A stretch of DNA of 40,223 nucleotides from an uncultured Phocaeicola sp. (GCA_944321335.1 CALUKX010000024.1:1-40223); one strand, 5' to 3'. Shown: positions 25,304 to 35,617, numbered from the stretch's first letter. The notes: generated by a model not told the origin, from the sequence alone. Translations and numbers: made by a program.

Positions 25304-26776
25304 TTATTTTATAGCGTTTAGGATAGCGTCACGTATTTCGGGTTCGGTCCATATCAGATCAGTCCGGTCGTTTCCATCGCTCAAGCCCATCCATCGGAAG
25401 CAGCAGATATTGTATTTCTTAGCTTCGGATACATAACAAGCTGCCTGTTTGGCACGTTCAGCAACATTATTCTTGTCGAATGAGCCATATTCACCGATGA
25501 TGCAAGGAATACCTTCTGAAACAAAAGTTGTATTTAGCTTCTGGATGGCTGTTCTGACTTCTTTTTCACAATCAGAATCGAATATGCTCTTATCGTATTT
25601 GCTCCAGTAAGCATCTTCCGAAACATCAAAAGCAAACGGATAGGGTGCATAGCTGTGGACTTGAACAATCAGGTGTTCTGTTGTTAGGTCGGTAGGTAGT
25701 CTGAACGATTCAAGATTATCGAGACTGGCAGCATAGGTGTTGACAATCAGGTTGCGTGTCTGGTTGTTGCCACCCGATGCACGGACAACATCCACGAAGT
25801 CTTGGTTGTAGGCGTTGGCTGCATCGTAAGCACCCGAAACTGAGGGAGAGTTCCATGTGTCATTGATATCCAGAATCTCATTATATCCTTCGAAAAGCAG
25901 ATGATGGTCGTATTTGTTGAACCGTTCGGCAATCTGTTTCCAGAGAGTCTTGAACTTCTCGTTTACTTTACCGTAAACGTCTTGGTCGGCAATAAGCCAG
26001 CCTTCAGTTCCTGTATCGTGATGTACATTAAGGATACAGTACATACCTGCATCAAGTACATAGTTGACCACTTCTTCTACTCGGTTCATCCATGCTTCGT
26101 CCACCTTGTATGTATTCGGATCCATGTGTTGATACCAGGTAACAGGTACACGGATGGCACCGAAACCTGCATCAGCAAACATTGTCATCAATTCGGGACG
26201 GGTTACCGGTTGTCCCCATGCTGTTTCATAATCGCTGGGAGTACCTGCAGTATAATCGGCAATCCATTGTCCGTTCGAATCGAGGGTATTTCCTAGATTC
26301 CAACCGGTCTTCATGTTGACGACGGCTTGTGATGCCTTTTCCCAACCCGAATCGTCGGGCTTTTCTATCTTTCCTGCTTTCTGCTTAATGGTCAGAGTCT
26401 TGCCTTGTTCACTCGATACCGGTTTCAGAGTTACGATAGCCTCACGGACGTTTTCGGTCTCATTCGCGGTTACGGTTATTGTAACAGCGGTAGCCATTTC
26501 CGATGCTTTGCCGGAGGTCGCATTGAGTGTTATCCAATCGACATCCTTACTCAAGGTCCAGTCGGTATTGCTAAGAATCTGAATAGAAAGATTATGTGTA
26601 TCTTCATTCAGGTCGATAGAAGAGATTTCATCTCCATTTTGAAGAATCTGATACTTGAGTTGAGGTTTCGGTTCCGGTTGCGGATCATCTTCGGAGGATG
26701 AACATCCCGAAAGCAAAGTGCAGATGAAGCCAAGGAACAGCATAGTCCAATGGTTTAAGATGCATGTGCGTTTCAT
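25304..26776 (-). CDS. BACON-domain GH5 endo-glucanase lipoprotein
   Basis: A 490-residue surface or periplasmic lipoprotein that probably cuts internal beta-1,4 links in glucan, xyloglucan or a related polysaccharide. The signal peptide ends at C25 (LLSGC), followed by a flexible acidic/proline linker. A BACON domain (about 45-135; DWTLSKDVDWITLNATSG, ending TLTIKQKAG) may bind mucin or carbohydrate. The GH5 barrel spans about 150-490, starting with GWNLGNTLD, a hallmark of subfamily 4. The acid/base is E300 in FEGYNEI and the nucleophile E429 in IGEYGS. VHHDTG and VQVHSY are other expected blocks. There is no SusC/SusD pair nearby, so this is an orphan enzyme rather than part of a visible utilisation locus. 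It has its own promoter and terminator. Confidence 0.93.
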   Translation of the reverse strand: MKRTCILNHWTMLFLGFICTLLSGCSSSEDDPQPEPKPQLKYQILQNGDEISSIDLNEDTHNLSIQILSNTDWTLSKDVDWITLNATSGKASEMATAVTITVTANETENVREAIVTLKPVSSEQGKTLTIKQKAGKIEKPDDSGWEKASQAVVNMKTGWNLGNTLDSNGQWIADYTAGTPSDYETAWGQPVTRPELMTMFADAGFGAIRVPVTWYQHMDPNTYKVDEAWMNRVEEVVNYVLDAGMYCILNVHHDTGTEGWLIADQDVYGKVNEKFKTLWKQIAERFNKYDHHLLFEGYNEILDINDTWNSPSVSGAYDAANAYNQDFVDVVRASGGNNQTRNLIVNTYAASLDNLESFRLPTDLTTEHLIVQVHSYAPYPFAFDVSEDAYWSKYDKSIFDSDCEKEVRTAIQKLNTTFVSEGIPCIIGEYGSFDKNNVAERAKQAACYVSEAKKYNICCFRWMGLSDGNDRTDLIWTEPEIRDAILNAIK

Positions 26777-26822
26777 TATTCGTTTAATTTGGTTAAAGGT
26801 TAATACTCGTTTTCATTTACTT

Positions 26823-26830
26823 CAAATATA
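26823..26830 (-). promoter_or_regulatory. Bacteroidetes -7 promoter element for the GH5 gene
   Basis: Minus-strand TATATTTG matches TAnnTTTG, 46 bases before the ATG at 26776. Confidence 0.58.
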
Positions 26831-26887
26831 GGAATTATTTTGAATCGACTAAATATTTGATTTGAAAATGTCGTAGTCGAAATAAAA

Positions 26888-26925
26888 TTAAAAGCTTTTG
26901 CATTACTTGAAGCAAAAGCTTTTAA
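26888..26925 (-). terminator. Rho-independent terminator after the aminotransferase gene
   Basis: TTAAAAGCTTTTGC (26888-26901) and GCAAAAGCTTTTAA (26912-26925) form a perfect 14-base stem with a 10-base loop. The minus strand continues TTTTATTTCG. Confidence 0.85.
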
Positions 26926-26944
26926 TGTGTTTATATACAGTGCT

Positions 26945-28087
26945 TTATTTCTTGTATGTTTTTAGGAATGATTCAATCCGCTCCAACCCTTCTTTGATGT
27001 TTTCTAGCGAATTGGCATAAGAGAAACGAATACATCCTTCGCCTTGACTACCGAAATCGACACCCGGTGTGACTCCTACATGGGCTTTCTCCAAAATTTC
27101 GAAAGCGAAACGATAGGAGTCTTTGGTAAAGGCAGATGCATCGGTAAAGATGTAGAACGCTCCTTGTGGTTCGGCAATGGGAGGAAGACCTATTTCTGCA
27201 AGGCGTTTCATCATGTATCGGCGTCGTTCGTCGTAAATTTTACGCATTTGTTCCACTTCGGGTTCGCCTTCTCTCAATGCTGCGATTCCAGCTTTCTGAG
27301 CTACACTTGGTGCACAAATAGAAAAATTTTGCGACATAATCTGCAAGGTGCGAACATAGGCTTGTGGGGCGATTACATAACCTAGCCGGGCACCGGTCAT
27401 GGCATATCGTTTGGAGAATCCGTTCAGTACAAAAGCCTGATCGGTAAATTCCAGGATGGAATGTGCTGTTCCTTCATACACCAGTCCGTGATAAATCTCA
27501 TCGGAAATGACCGGAATAGGGAGTCGGGCAATCTCTTTCAATGTTTCTTCGGGTAGCAGTGCTCCGGTAGGATTCATCGGAGAGTTGATGAAAAGGGCAC
27601 GGGTTTTCGGTGTGATGACAGCTTTTACCTTCTTGATATCGAAACGGAACTTATTGCTTTTGTCCAGTTCCACCAGAACCGGACGTGCCCCTGCCGCTTC
27701 GATGAAGTTATGATAACAGGCATATCCCGGATTGGTAATGATTACTTCCGAATCGGGTTCGCACAGCATCAGCATGAGCATCAGTAGTGCCGGAGAAGTT
27801 CCGCTTGTCACGATAATCTGTTCAGGAGAAACTGTCACTCCATATTCATTCCGGTAGAAACGGGCAATTTCTTCACGTAGTCCGAAATCACCTTGTGAAT
27901 GTGTGTAATGTGTGAAGCCTTCATTGTATGCTTCCTTGGCAGCTTTCAATGCGCACGCAGGTATATCAAAATCAGGTTCACCCACTTCGAGGTGGATTAT
28001 ATCAATTCCTTCTCGTTGCAATGTGTTGGCACGTTCCAGCACATCCATAACGAGGAAAGGAGTCAGGTTTTCTATATTCTTGTTCAT
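26945..28087 (-). CDS. Class I/II PLP-dependent aminotransferase
   Basis: A 380-residue cytoplasmic fold-type I aminotransferase. Key features: HLEVGEPDFDIP near the start, YTHSQGDFGLREEIA, the cofactor aspartate and tyrosine in PVISDEIYHGLVYEG, the PLP lysine K226 in LNGFSKRYAMTGARLGY, and the carboxylate-binding arginine in GCIRFSYANS. It resembles the aspartate/aromatic-type enzymes of the I-gamma subgroup often named PatA or AspC in Bacteroidetes; amino donor and acceptor are not readable from the sequence. The ATG at 28087 follows a good -7 element. The gene is a single unit with a strong terminator, and it is divergent from the DUF4186 gene. Confidence 0.93.
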   Translation of the reverse strand: MNKNIENLTPFLVMDVLERANTLQREGIDIIHLEVGEPDFDIPACALKAAKEAYNEGFTHYTHSQGDFGLREEIARFYRNEYGVTVSPEQIIVTSGTSPALLMLMLMLCEPDSEVIITNPGYACYHNFIEAAGARPVLVELDKSNKFRFDIKKVKAVITPKTRALFINSPMNPTGALLPEETLKEIARLPIPVISDEIYHGLVYEGTAHSILEFTDQAFVLNGFSKRYAMTGARLGYVIAPQAYVRTLQIMSQNFSICAPSVAQKAGIAALREGEPEVEQMRKIYDERRRYMMKRLAEIGLPPIAEPQGAFYIFTDASAFTKDSYRFAFEILEKAHVGVTPGVDFGSQGEGCIRFSYANSLENIKEGLERIESFLKTYKK

Positions 28088-28121
28088 TCTGATAGTTGTT
28101 TGTAATACGATTAGCCGGTTG

Positions 28122-28129
28122 CAAAAGTA
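28122..28129 (-). promoter_or_regulatory. Bacteroidetes -7 promoter element for the aminotransferase
   Basis: Minus-strand TACTTTTG matches TAnnTTTG, about 34 bases before the ATG at 28087. Confidence 0.58.
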
Positions 28130-28222
28130 GCTAATTATTTTTTAACCGATGAATCTCTCTGATATATTTCCGTTCTTTCGGAAAACTGATGTAACTTTAT
28201 AGTCTGAAATATTTGTCGGCTT

Positions 28223-28714
28223 ATGAGGAAGAGCAAGTATGAGATGAGAGATCTTTTTTCTCCCGAGGATTTTCTGCAAGGTTCGGATGGTAATGAAAAT
28301 GAGGAAGATTTTCCTGTAGAGGAAACCTCAATTTGTTGCGGATCGATTGTATCCGAAACTCCGGAATATGATTTGAACCCGCTTTTCGAACGTCTTTCGA
28401 AATCTGATTTCCGCCGTCGGTTTCATCTGCATCCCAAGGACCTTGATTATATCCATGAAAAAGGCATGGAAACTATTCGTCACCATGCCGAAGATTTCGT
28501 ACGAAAACGTTTGGCTCCTGCAGTTATTCCGAATGACGGTAAACAGACTCCCATGCGTGGGCATCCGGTATTCATCGCCCAGCATGCTACGGGATGTTGT
28601 TGCCGCGGTTGTTTTGCCAAATGGCATCATATTCCAGCCGGAAGGGAACTGACATCCGAAGAGCAACAATATGCGGTAGCGGTGCTGATGGAATGGATAC
28701 GGAGGAGGTTATAG
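28223..28714 (+). CDS. DUF4186-domain protein with N-terminal acidic extension
   Basis: A 163-residue soluble protein. Residues about 50-163 match DUF4186: LFERLSKSDFRRRFHLHPKDLDYI, the central RKRLAPAVIPNDGKQTPMRGHPVFIAQHATGCCCRGC, and a last helix with ELTSEEQQYAVAVLMEWI. The cysteine cluster CCCRGC together with two nearby histidines (HH in KWHHIPAG) suggests a metal site, but no function is known. The first 50 residues are acidic and variable and may be an extension not found in all homologues. DUF4186 proteins are usually about 110 residues. Its stop codon overlaps the thiF stop by six bases in tail-to-tail order, with no terminator between them. A 6-base inverted repeat at 28167-28184 lies in the divergent promoter region. 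Confidence 0.82.
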   Translation: MRKSKYEMRDLFSPEDFLQGSDGNENEEDFPVEETSICCGSIVSETPEYDLNPLFERLSKSDFRRRFHLHPKDLDYIHEKGMETIRHHAEDFVRKRLAPAVIPNDGKQTPMRGHPVFIAQHATGCCCRGCFAKWHHIPAGRELTSEEQQYAVAVLMEWIRRRL

Positions 28715-29401
28715 CTCAATAATATAGGTCGACATAGTTCTCAAGTCAATCTGCCAGAGTTTGCCGTCGAGTACTTCTCCATAGCCTGTTATGATTTTGA
28801 TTACTTCATTGGCCTCGGCACAGCCGACCATTCCGGGAGTAACGCCCATGACACCTTTGGGTGGATGGGGCATTTCTTTCATCTCCTCTTCAGGAAAGAA
28901 ATCACGGTAAGTTTTCCCGCTTTTATAGTTGAAAACCGAAACTTGCCCGTCGAAGGCGCGGATAGCACCATAAACGTATACTTTGCCCAGTTCCACACAC
29001 GTATCGTTAATCAGGTAACGGGTGGCGAAATTGTCGCAGCCATCCACTACAATGTCGTATCGGGAAATGATTTCCTTTGCATTTTCTGGTGTAAGACGGG
29101 TGGGATAGGCATCGATTTTCACTTCCCGGTTCAAGGCACTAAGCCGTTTCTGCGCCTGCAAAGCTTTCGGAAGTCCTAATTCCGGTTCCGAATAAAGCAC
29201 TTGGCGCTGCAGGTTTGTTTCGCTCACTACATCATCATCTACCAGTCCGATAGTTCCGACCCCGGCTCCGGTAAGATAAAGTGAAATGGGAGAGCCTAAT
29301 CCTCCTACACCCACAATGAGCACCCGGGCCTCTTTCAGTTTCTGCTGGCCAGCTTCGCCTATTTCCGGAAGCATTATCTGGCGATTGTATCGTTCGTTCA
29401 T
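28709..29401 (-). CDS. thiF: ThiS adenylyltransferase ThiF (HesA/MoeB family), lacking the zinc cysteines
   Basis: ThiF adenylates the C-terminal glycine of ThiS so that sulfur can be loaded for thiazole synthesis. The 230 residues show the E1-like fold: RYNRQIMLPEIGEAGQQKL, the nucleotide loop VGVGGLGSPISLYL, DDDVVSETNLQRQ and VVDGCDNFATRYL. Two things are missing compared with E. coli ThiF. The zinc CxxC pair in CYRCL is replaced by TYRDFF and the C-terminal CxxC is absent. The cysteine that forms the ThiF-ThiS link is also not there (PHPPKGVMG in place of the NCRTAGVVG block). I recall other Bacteroides ThiF proteins looking alike, so this is probably a lineage form. It is the last gene of the thi operon, after a terminator-like hairpin. 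Confidence 0.9.
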   Translation of the reverse strand: MNERYNRQIMLPEIGEAGQQKLKEARVLIVGVGGLGSPISLYLTGAGVGTIGLVDDDVVSETNLQRQVLYSEPELGLPKALQAQKRLSALNREVKIDAYPTRLTPENAKEIISRYDIVVDGCDNFATRYLINDTCVELGKVYVYGAIRAFDGQVSVFNYKSGKTYRDFFPEEEMKEMPHPPKGVMGVTPGMVGCAEANEVIKIITGYGEVLDGKLWQIDLRTMSTYIIEL

Positions 29402-29433
29402 GGAATTCTTTCTGTACTAGAGATTAAAATAAA

Positions 29434-29482
29434 GGCAGAAAGCCGGATTGAGAAGTTTCTCATTTCCGTCCGTCTTTCTGCC
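29434..29482 (-). terminator. Terminator-like hairpin between thiH and thiF
   Basis: GGCAGAAAG (29434-29442) and CTTTCTGCC (29474-29482) pair perfectly. Inside, CGGA/TCCG and GAGAA/TTCTC extend the stem. On the minus strand it is followed by TTTATTTTAATC, so it fits a rho-independent terminator inside the operon. Confidence 0.75.
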
Positions 29483-29514
29483 CGCTATGTTATCTTATAA
29501 ACCGATTTTTGCCT

Positions 29515-30645
29515 TTATCGTGCAGTGGCAAAGCCGTCGAAAGAGGCATCCCAGTCTTTCCATACCGGTTCGCGGCCCAATGATTTCAAGGCTTTCTCTA
29601 CCTCTACAGCTGTACGGTCGTCGCTGATATGGAACTGTTCCAAGGCCTGCGGATAAGTGAAATAGCCACCTGGTTCGGTCTTGCTTTCTGCACTCATGGT
29701 AGTAACTCCCAGTGTAGCCATGTGGTCACGGATGTAGGCCGGCTCGCGGGTTGAGTAAGAGATATCTACATCATGGTCGAAGATACGCATGGCAAATGTA
29801 GCCAAAGCCAGTTCCTTATCGCTCATGATGACATTCGGCTGGAAGCCTTCGTTTTCTGCCGGACGCATACGCGGAAAGTTGACACTGTATTTGGTTTTCC
29901 AGTAATGTTTCTGCAAGTAACGCAGATGGTAAGCCATCATGGTGACGTCGGTACGCCAGTCTTCAAGTCCGATAAGAACACCCATGCCGATTGAATGAAC
30001 GCCCGCCTGTCCCATACGGTCGAAACCATTGACACGCCATTCGAACTTCGATTTCATGCCGCGTGGATGATATTTCTTGTAATTGGCCTTGTTGTAGGTT
30101 TCCTGGAAACAGATAACCCCGTTCAATCCGTGTTTTACCAATTCGGCATATTCCTCGGTCTTCAACGGCATCACCTCGATTTTCAGGTTCGAGAAATAAG
30201 GTTTTGCCAGATCGAGAGCTTTTGCCAGGTAAGGCACACCAGCTTTTGCCGGGTTTTCGCCAGTTACGATCAACAGATTTTCGAACGGCGCCAGTTTTTT
30301 GATTGCCTTGTATTCATTCTCGATTTCTTCAGGGGTTAGGATGGTACGAGCCATCGGGTTGCTGATATGGAAACCGCAATACACACACGAGTTGGTGCAT
30401 GAATTGGTGATATACAGCGGAATAAACATTGAAATGGTTTTTCCGAAACGTTCCTCTGTATATTTGCGGCTCAACTGAGCCATCGGTTCGAGAAACTTTT
30501 CGGCTGCAGGTGAGATCAATGCCATGAAGTCATCTACGTCGCAGTGCGATTTGCCGAGAGCACGGAGCACGTCGGCTTCTGTTTTGGAGTAGATGGCTTT
30601 GGTCGTCTCCTCCCAGCTTATTTTTTCCAATTCGTCTGAAAACAT
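29515..30645 (-). CDS. thiH: 2-iminoacetate (dehydroglycine) synthase ThiH
   Basis: ThiH is a radical SAM enzyme that cleaves tyrosine to give dehydroglycine for the thiazole ring, plus p-cresol. The 376 residues carry the 4Fe-4S cysteines C83, C87 and C90 (SCTNSCVYCGFH), the SAM-binding GENPAKAG-like stretch (VTGENPAKAGVPYL), and CFQETYNKANYKKYHP, typical of ThiH. The C-terminal part (TMSAESKTEPGGYFTYPQ) closes the barrel. Using ThiH rather than the glycine oxidase ThiO fits an anaerobe. The gene lies 37 bases after thiC on the same strand. The start at 30645 is the only good ATG. Confidence 0.97.
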   Translation of the reverse strand: MFSDELEKISWEETTKAIYSKTEADVLRALGKSHCDVDDFMALISPAAEKFLEPMAQLSRKYTEERFGKTISMFIPLYITNSCTNSCVYCGFHISNPMARTILTPEEIENEYKAIKKLAPFENLLIVTGENPAKAGVPYLAKALDLAKPYFSNLKIEVMPLKTEEYAELVKHGLNGVICFQETYNKANYKKYHPRGMKSKFEWRVNGFDRMGQAGVHSIGMGVLIGLEDWRTDVTMMAYHLRYLQKHYWKTKYSVNFPRMRPAENEGFQPNVIMSDKELALATFAMRIFDHDVDISYSTREPAYIRDHMATLGVTTMSAESKTEPGGYFTYPQALEQFHISDDRTAVEVEKALKSLGREPVWKDWDASFDGFATAR

Positions 30646-30682
30646 AGTTATGTAATGTTTAATTGTTCTGTTTTAATGGTAA

Positions 30683-33179
<2,497 letters not shown>

Positions 33180-33236
33180 GGTTATATAGTTTTTTTAAAT
33201 CGTTCAAATATCGTTTAAATCCCAATTTCGATATGT

Positions 33237-33848
33237 TTAAAGTGACATAATGCGTCGGGTTTCAGCTACAGGATCTTCCGCGCGGAGGATTGTTCCACTC
33301 AAAGCGATACCGGTAACACCTGTTTCCATGATGGCTGGAATATCATCGTAAGTGATACCTCCGATGGCAACAATAGGCAAAGGGATACCGCTTTCCTTCA
33401 TTTTCGACACGATGGAACGATAACCTTCCAGTTCCAATATCGGACTCAGGTTCTTTTTGGTGGTAGTAAAGCGGAACGGCCCACAACCGATATAATCGGC
33501 TCCGGCTTCGTAATGTGCTTTAACGTCTTCAAAAGTATTTGCAGTGCCTCCTATAAGGAAAGATTTACCCAATATCTTACGAGCTTCGGCTATCGGCATG
33601 TCGTTTTTGCCAAGATGTACACCATCGGCACTGATTTTTTTCACCAGTTCCACATGGTCGTCGATGATGAAGGTTGCGCCATATTGTTTGCAGAGTGACT
33701 GGATTTGTAGGGCTGTCTGTTCCAATTCCTCATCCGAAGCATCTTTCATGCGTAGCTGAATCCATCGGCAGCCACCATCGAGTGCCATCCGGGCTGAATC
33801 CAAATAAGTATATCGGTCGGTGAAATGTGTAATGAATTGCAATTCCAT
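33237..33848 (-). CDS. thiE: Thiamine-phosphate synthase ThiE
   Basis: ThiE joins HMP-PP and thiazole phosphate to thiamine phosphate. From the ATG at 33848 it has 203 residues with RWIQLRMKDA, IIDDHVELVKKISADGVHLGKNDMP, GGTANTFEDVKAHYEAGADYIGCGPF, the TTTKKN loop, and VAIGGI followed by GVTGIALSG for phosphate binding. The choice of start matters: an in-frame GTG at 33863 overlaps the end of thiS, but the ATG at 33848 is better placed. It has GGAGG seven to eleven bases upstream, formed by the codons for the ThiS C-terminal Gly-Gly. Translation of thiE is thus probably coupled to thiS. It has the canonical loop, unlike the TenI-like paralogue at 21944-22552. Confidence 0.95.
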   Translation of the reverse strand: MELQFITHFTDRYTYLDSARMALDGGCRWIQLRMKDASDEELEQTALQIQSLCKQYGATFIIDDHVELVKKISADGVHLGKNDMPIAEARKILGKSFLIGGTANTFEDVKAHYEAGADYIGCGPFRFTTTKKNLSPILELEGYRSIVSKMKESGIPLPIVAIGGITYDDIPAIMETGVTGIALSGTILRAEDPVAETRRIMSL

Positions 33849-33852
33849 CGGC

Positions 33853-34053
33853 CTATCCTCCACATGCAGCTTTGATGATTACCAGACTGTCGTTCGGTTG
33901 CAGAATCTGTTCTGCCCATTGAGCACGTGGAATCATACGGTTGTGCAAGGCAATGGCCACTCCCTGTTGCGGGAGTTTCAACTGTTGAGCAAGATCGGCA
34001 ATGCTATTTCCGTTCAGAAGCTCGGTCTCTTTGTTGTTTACTAAAACTTTCAT
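33853..34053 (-). CDS. thiS: Sulfur carrier protein ThiS
   Basis: ThiS is a ubiquitin-like carrier that brings sulfur, as a C-terminal thiocarboxylate, to ThiG. The 66 residues start MKVLVNNKETEL and have the beta-grasp pattern (ADLAQQLKLPQQGVAIALHNRMIPRAQW). The protein ends with Gly-Gly (KAACGG), as required for adenylation by ThiF. The ATG at 34053 is the usual start; a longer frame to 34089 adds unrelated residues. It is the first gene after the TPP riboswitch. The cysteine just before the Gly-Gly is allowed in the family. Confidence 0.95.
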   Translation of the reverse strand: MKVLVNNKETELLNGNSIADLAQQLKLPQQGVAIALHNRMIPRAQWAEQILQPNDSLVIIKAACGG

Positions 34054-34082
34054 ATATATAATAATGTGTTGTTGATGAAAGT

Positions 34083-34108
34083 AATCCAAAGAGTTGCTTT
34101 GACGGATT
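34083..34108 (-). promoter_or_regulatory. Possible expression-platform hairpin between riboswitch and thiS
   Basis: AATC(C) and (G)GATT flank CAAAG and CTTTG, giving a stem of about nine pairs with a small bulge, located 30 bases before the thiS ATG. No T run follows, so control at translation start or by structure is more likely than termination. Confidence 0.35.
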
Positions 34109-34119
34109 AATGTAGAAGA

Positions 34120-34208
34120 GTATCATGCGGAAACAATCCCTTCGGCGGTACTAACCGCATCAGGTTCGTAGGGTATGATCTCAGCCCCTCATGGGCACCC
34201 CTTTGTCT
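34120..34208 (-). promoter_or_regulatory. TPP riboswitch (THI element)
   Basis: On the minus strand the conserved THI-box parts follow in order: GGGGTGCCC, GGGCTGAGA, TACCC, GAACCTGAT, GGTTAGTACC and CGAAGGGA. It lies between the thi promoter and thiS. Binding of thiamine pyrophosphate should reduce expression of the operon. Confidence 0.95.
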
Positions 34209-34216
34209 TACTTTCG

Positions 34217-34224
34217 CAAAGATA
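34217..34224 (-). promoter_or_regulatory. Bacteroidetes -7 promoter element for the thi operon
   Basis: Minus-strand TATCTTTG followed by GC matches TAnnTTTG and lies just ahead of the riboswitch, as expected. Confidence 0.65.
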
Positions 34225-34438
34225 AACTATTTTTTTGATAAAGAATCGTTGAATAATGTTATTTTTCGTTGGAAGAATGTTTTTTACTTATACGTTATTA
34301 TTGATTACAGTTTGTCGTTTATCTACCCTTTGAAACATCAAAATGTTATCCCTTTGTACTGAGGCTTCCTATGATAGATGGAATGTTTACGGGATGTCTT
34401 ATCTGTCATAACATTTATAATATATCATAATGTGTTGA

Positions 34439-34461
34439 AAAACAATGTTATACATTGTTTT
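34439..34461. promoter_or_regulatory. Perfect 9-base palindrome, operator-like
   Basis: AAAACAATG (34439-34447), spacer TTATA, CATTGTTTT (34453-34461). It contains one AATGTTAT copy. Symmetry and size fit a dimeric regulator site; the regulator is unknown. Confidence 0.4.
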
Positions 34462-34645
34462 AAATTGAAAGGGAAGATTCATATCATTATATTTAGTCTG
34501 TTTTAACGATAATCCTTGAGATTTTAGTTCTTTTAATGTGAAAATGATAGAGAAAATAAAGAAATAACGATAAAACGACATTTAAATGTTTGAAATCAGA
34601 ACAAAAAATCTTTTATCTTTAATATGTGATATATAAAATGATAAC

Positions 34646-34662
34646 CTTTAATACTGTTAAAG
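34646..34662. promoter_or_regulatory. Second palindrome upstream of the nitrogen operon
   Basis: CTTTAA (34646-34651), spacer TACTG, TTAAAG (34657-34662), about 107 bases before the porin -7 element. Could bind an activator; low certainty in AT-rich DNA. Confidence 0.3.
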
Positions 34663-34768
34663 TAATAATTTGAAAGCATAAGTACCTATTCTTGTTTCAA
34701 TGTGAAAGATGGAATAAAAAAATCGACAAAAGTGTCTATGTTTTGATATTGTGATAAACAAAAAGACG

Positions 34769-34776
34769 TACATTTG
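34769..34776 (+). promoter_or_regulatory. Bacteroidetes -7 promoter element for the porin-glnB-amtB-glnN operon
   Basis: TACATTTG followed by GC matches TAnnTTTG. A TTTG at 34742-34745 is 23 bases upstream, slightly far for a -33 element. The leader would be about 100 bases. No other exact -7 match lies before glnN. Confidence 0.6.
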
Positions 34777-34885
34777 CATATCGGTAATGCAAAAAGTAAC
34801 AAATACCGAATGTTTGATTTCAAATAGATTGTTGAAAACAAGATAATATATAAGGTAATTTGAGGTTTAACTAAATTAAAAAGCA

Positions 34886-35617
34886 ATGAAAATGAAGTTT
34901 CAAAAAGGAATGCTGCTGTTAGCTGCGGCAATGGCGCTTCCGGGAGTCTCAATGGCTCAGGACAAGGTAGAAGCATCAGTCGGTGCAGATCTGGTTTCAG
35001 GTTATATCTGGCGTGGTCAAGACTTAGGCGGAGTAAGTATCCAGCCATCTGCTTCTGTCAGCTACAAAGGATTCTCATTGTCTGGTTGGGGTTCAGTTGG
35101 GTTTGATAAAGAAGACACTAAAGAATTCGATTTGTGCTTAGGATATTCATACAAAGGTTTCAGCGTATCTGTTACCGATTATTGGTTTAATCAAGGTGTC
35201 AGTTCTAAGACTGGTGAGGATTTGAGTGGTAACTATTTTCATTACGGAAGTTATTCCACTTCTCACGTTTTTGAAGCTCAGATTGGTTATGACTTCGGTC
35301 CGGTTGCCGTTAACTGGTATACAAACTTTGCAGGTAACGACGGACTGAATGATGACGGTGATCGTGCATATTCATCTTATTTCTGTGTATCGGCCCCTTT
35401 CAAATTGGGTGGAATCGATTGGACAGCAGAAGTAGGTGCAGTGCCTTGGGCAACAACATTCTATGCAGATGTCAATGGTTTTGCTGTTACAAATGTAAGC
35501 CTTGGAGCTTCTAAAGAAATTAAAATTACAGATTCATTCTCCCTGCCGTTGTTTGCTACAGCAACTTGGAACCCGGCAACAGAAGGAGCTTATTTTGCAG
35601 TAGGTCTTAGTTTCTAA
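34886..35617 (+). CDS. Small outer-membrane beta-barrel protein (TorF-like putative porin)
   Basis: A 243-residue exported protein with a clear signal peptide (about 1-24, cut after VSMAQ). The mature part is made of alternating beta strands with aromatic ends (SGYIWRGQDLGGVSIQPSASVSYKG, then GFSLSGWGSVGF, ending AYFAVGLSF with a terminal phenylalanine). This fits a small outer-membrane barrel. SGYIWRGQ and the overall plan resemble the TorF/Gcw_chp family of putative porins. It heads an operon with PII, AmtB and glutamine synthetase, so it may let ammonium or another small nitrogen source through the outer membrane. That role is inferred from position only; no substrate-specific residue is known to me. 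Confidence 0.8.
   Translation: MKMKFQKGMLLLAAAMALPGVSMAQDKVEASVGADLVSGYIWRGQDLGGVSIQPSASVSYKGFSLSGWGSVGFDKEDTKEFDLCLGYSYKGFSVSVTDYWFNQGVSSKTGEDLSGNYFHYGSYSTSHVFEAQIGYDFGPVAVNWYTNFAGNDGLNDDGDRAYSSYFCVSAPFKLGGIDWTAEVGAVPWATTFYADVNGFAVTNVSLGASKEIKITDSFSLPLFATATWNPATEGAYFAVGLSF

Larger units (their letters stand above)
34225..34768. other. Long AT-rich divergent regulatory region between the thi and nitrogen operons
   Basis: The gene-free gap is about 34209-34885. It has the thi promoter at one end and the porin promoter at the other. Between them the octamer AATGTTAT (either strand) occurs at 34255-34262, 34342-34349, 34408-34415 and 34444-34451. There are palindromes at 34439-34461 and 34646-34662. 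A 60-codon frame at 34399-34581 (-) has no protein-like features. I regard this as regulatory DNA. Confidence 0.5.

Noticed and set aside
33192-33222. Direct repeat ATCGTTYAAAT twice in the thiE-thiG gap
   Set aside because: Only two short AT-rich copies inside an operon with no sign of a promoter or binding-site role; probably chance.
34399-34581. 60-codon frame on the minus strand in the AT-rich gap before the porin
   Set aside because: Low-complexity AT-driven translation, no start context, overlaps the palindrome and octamer region.
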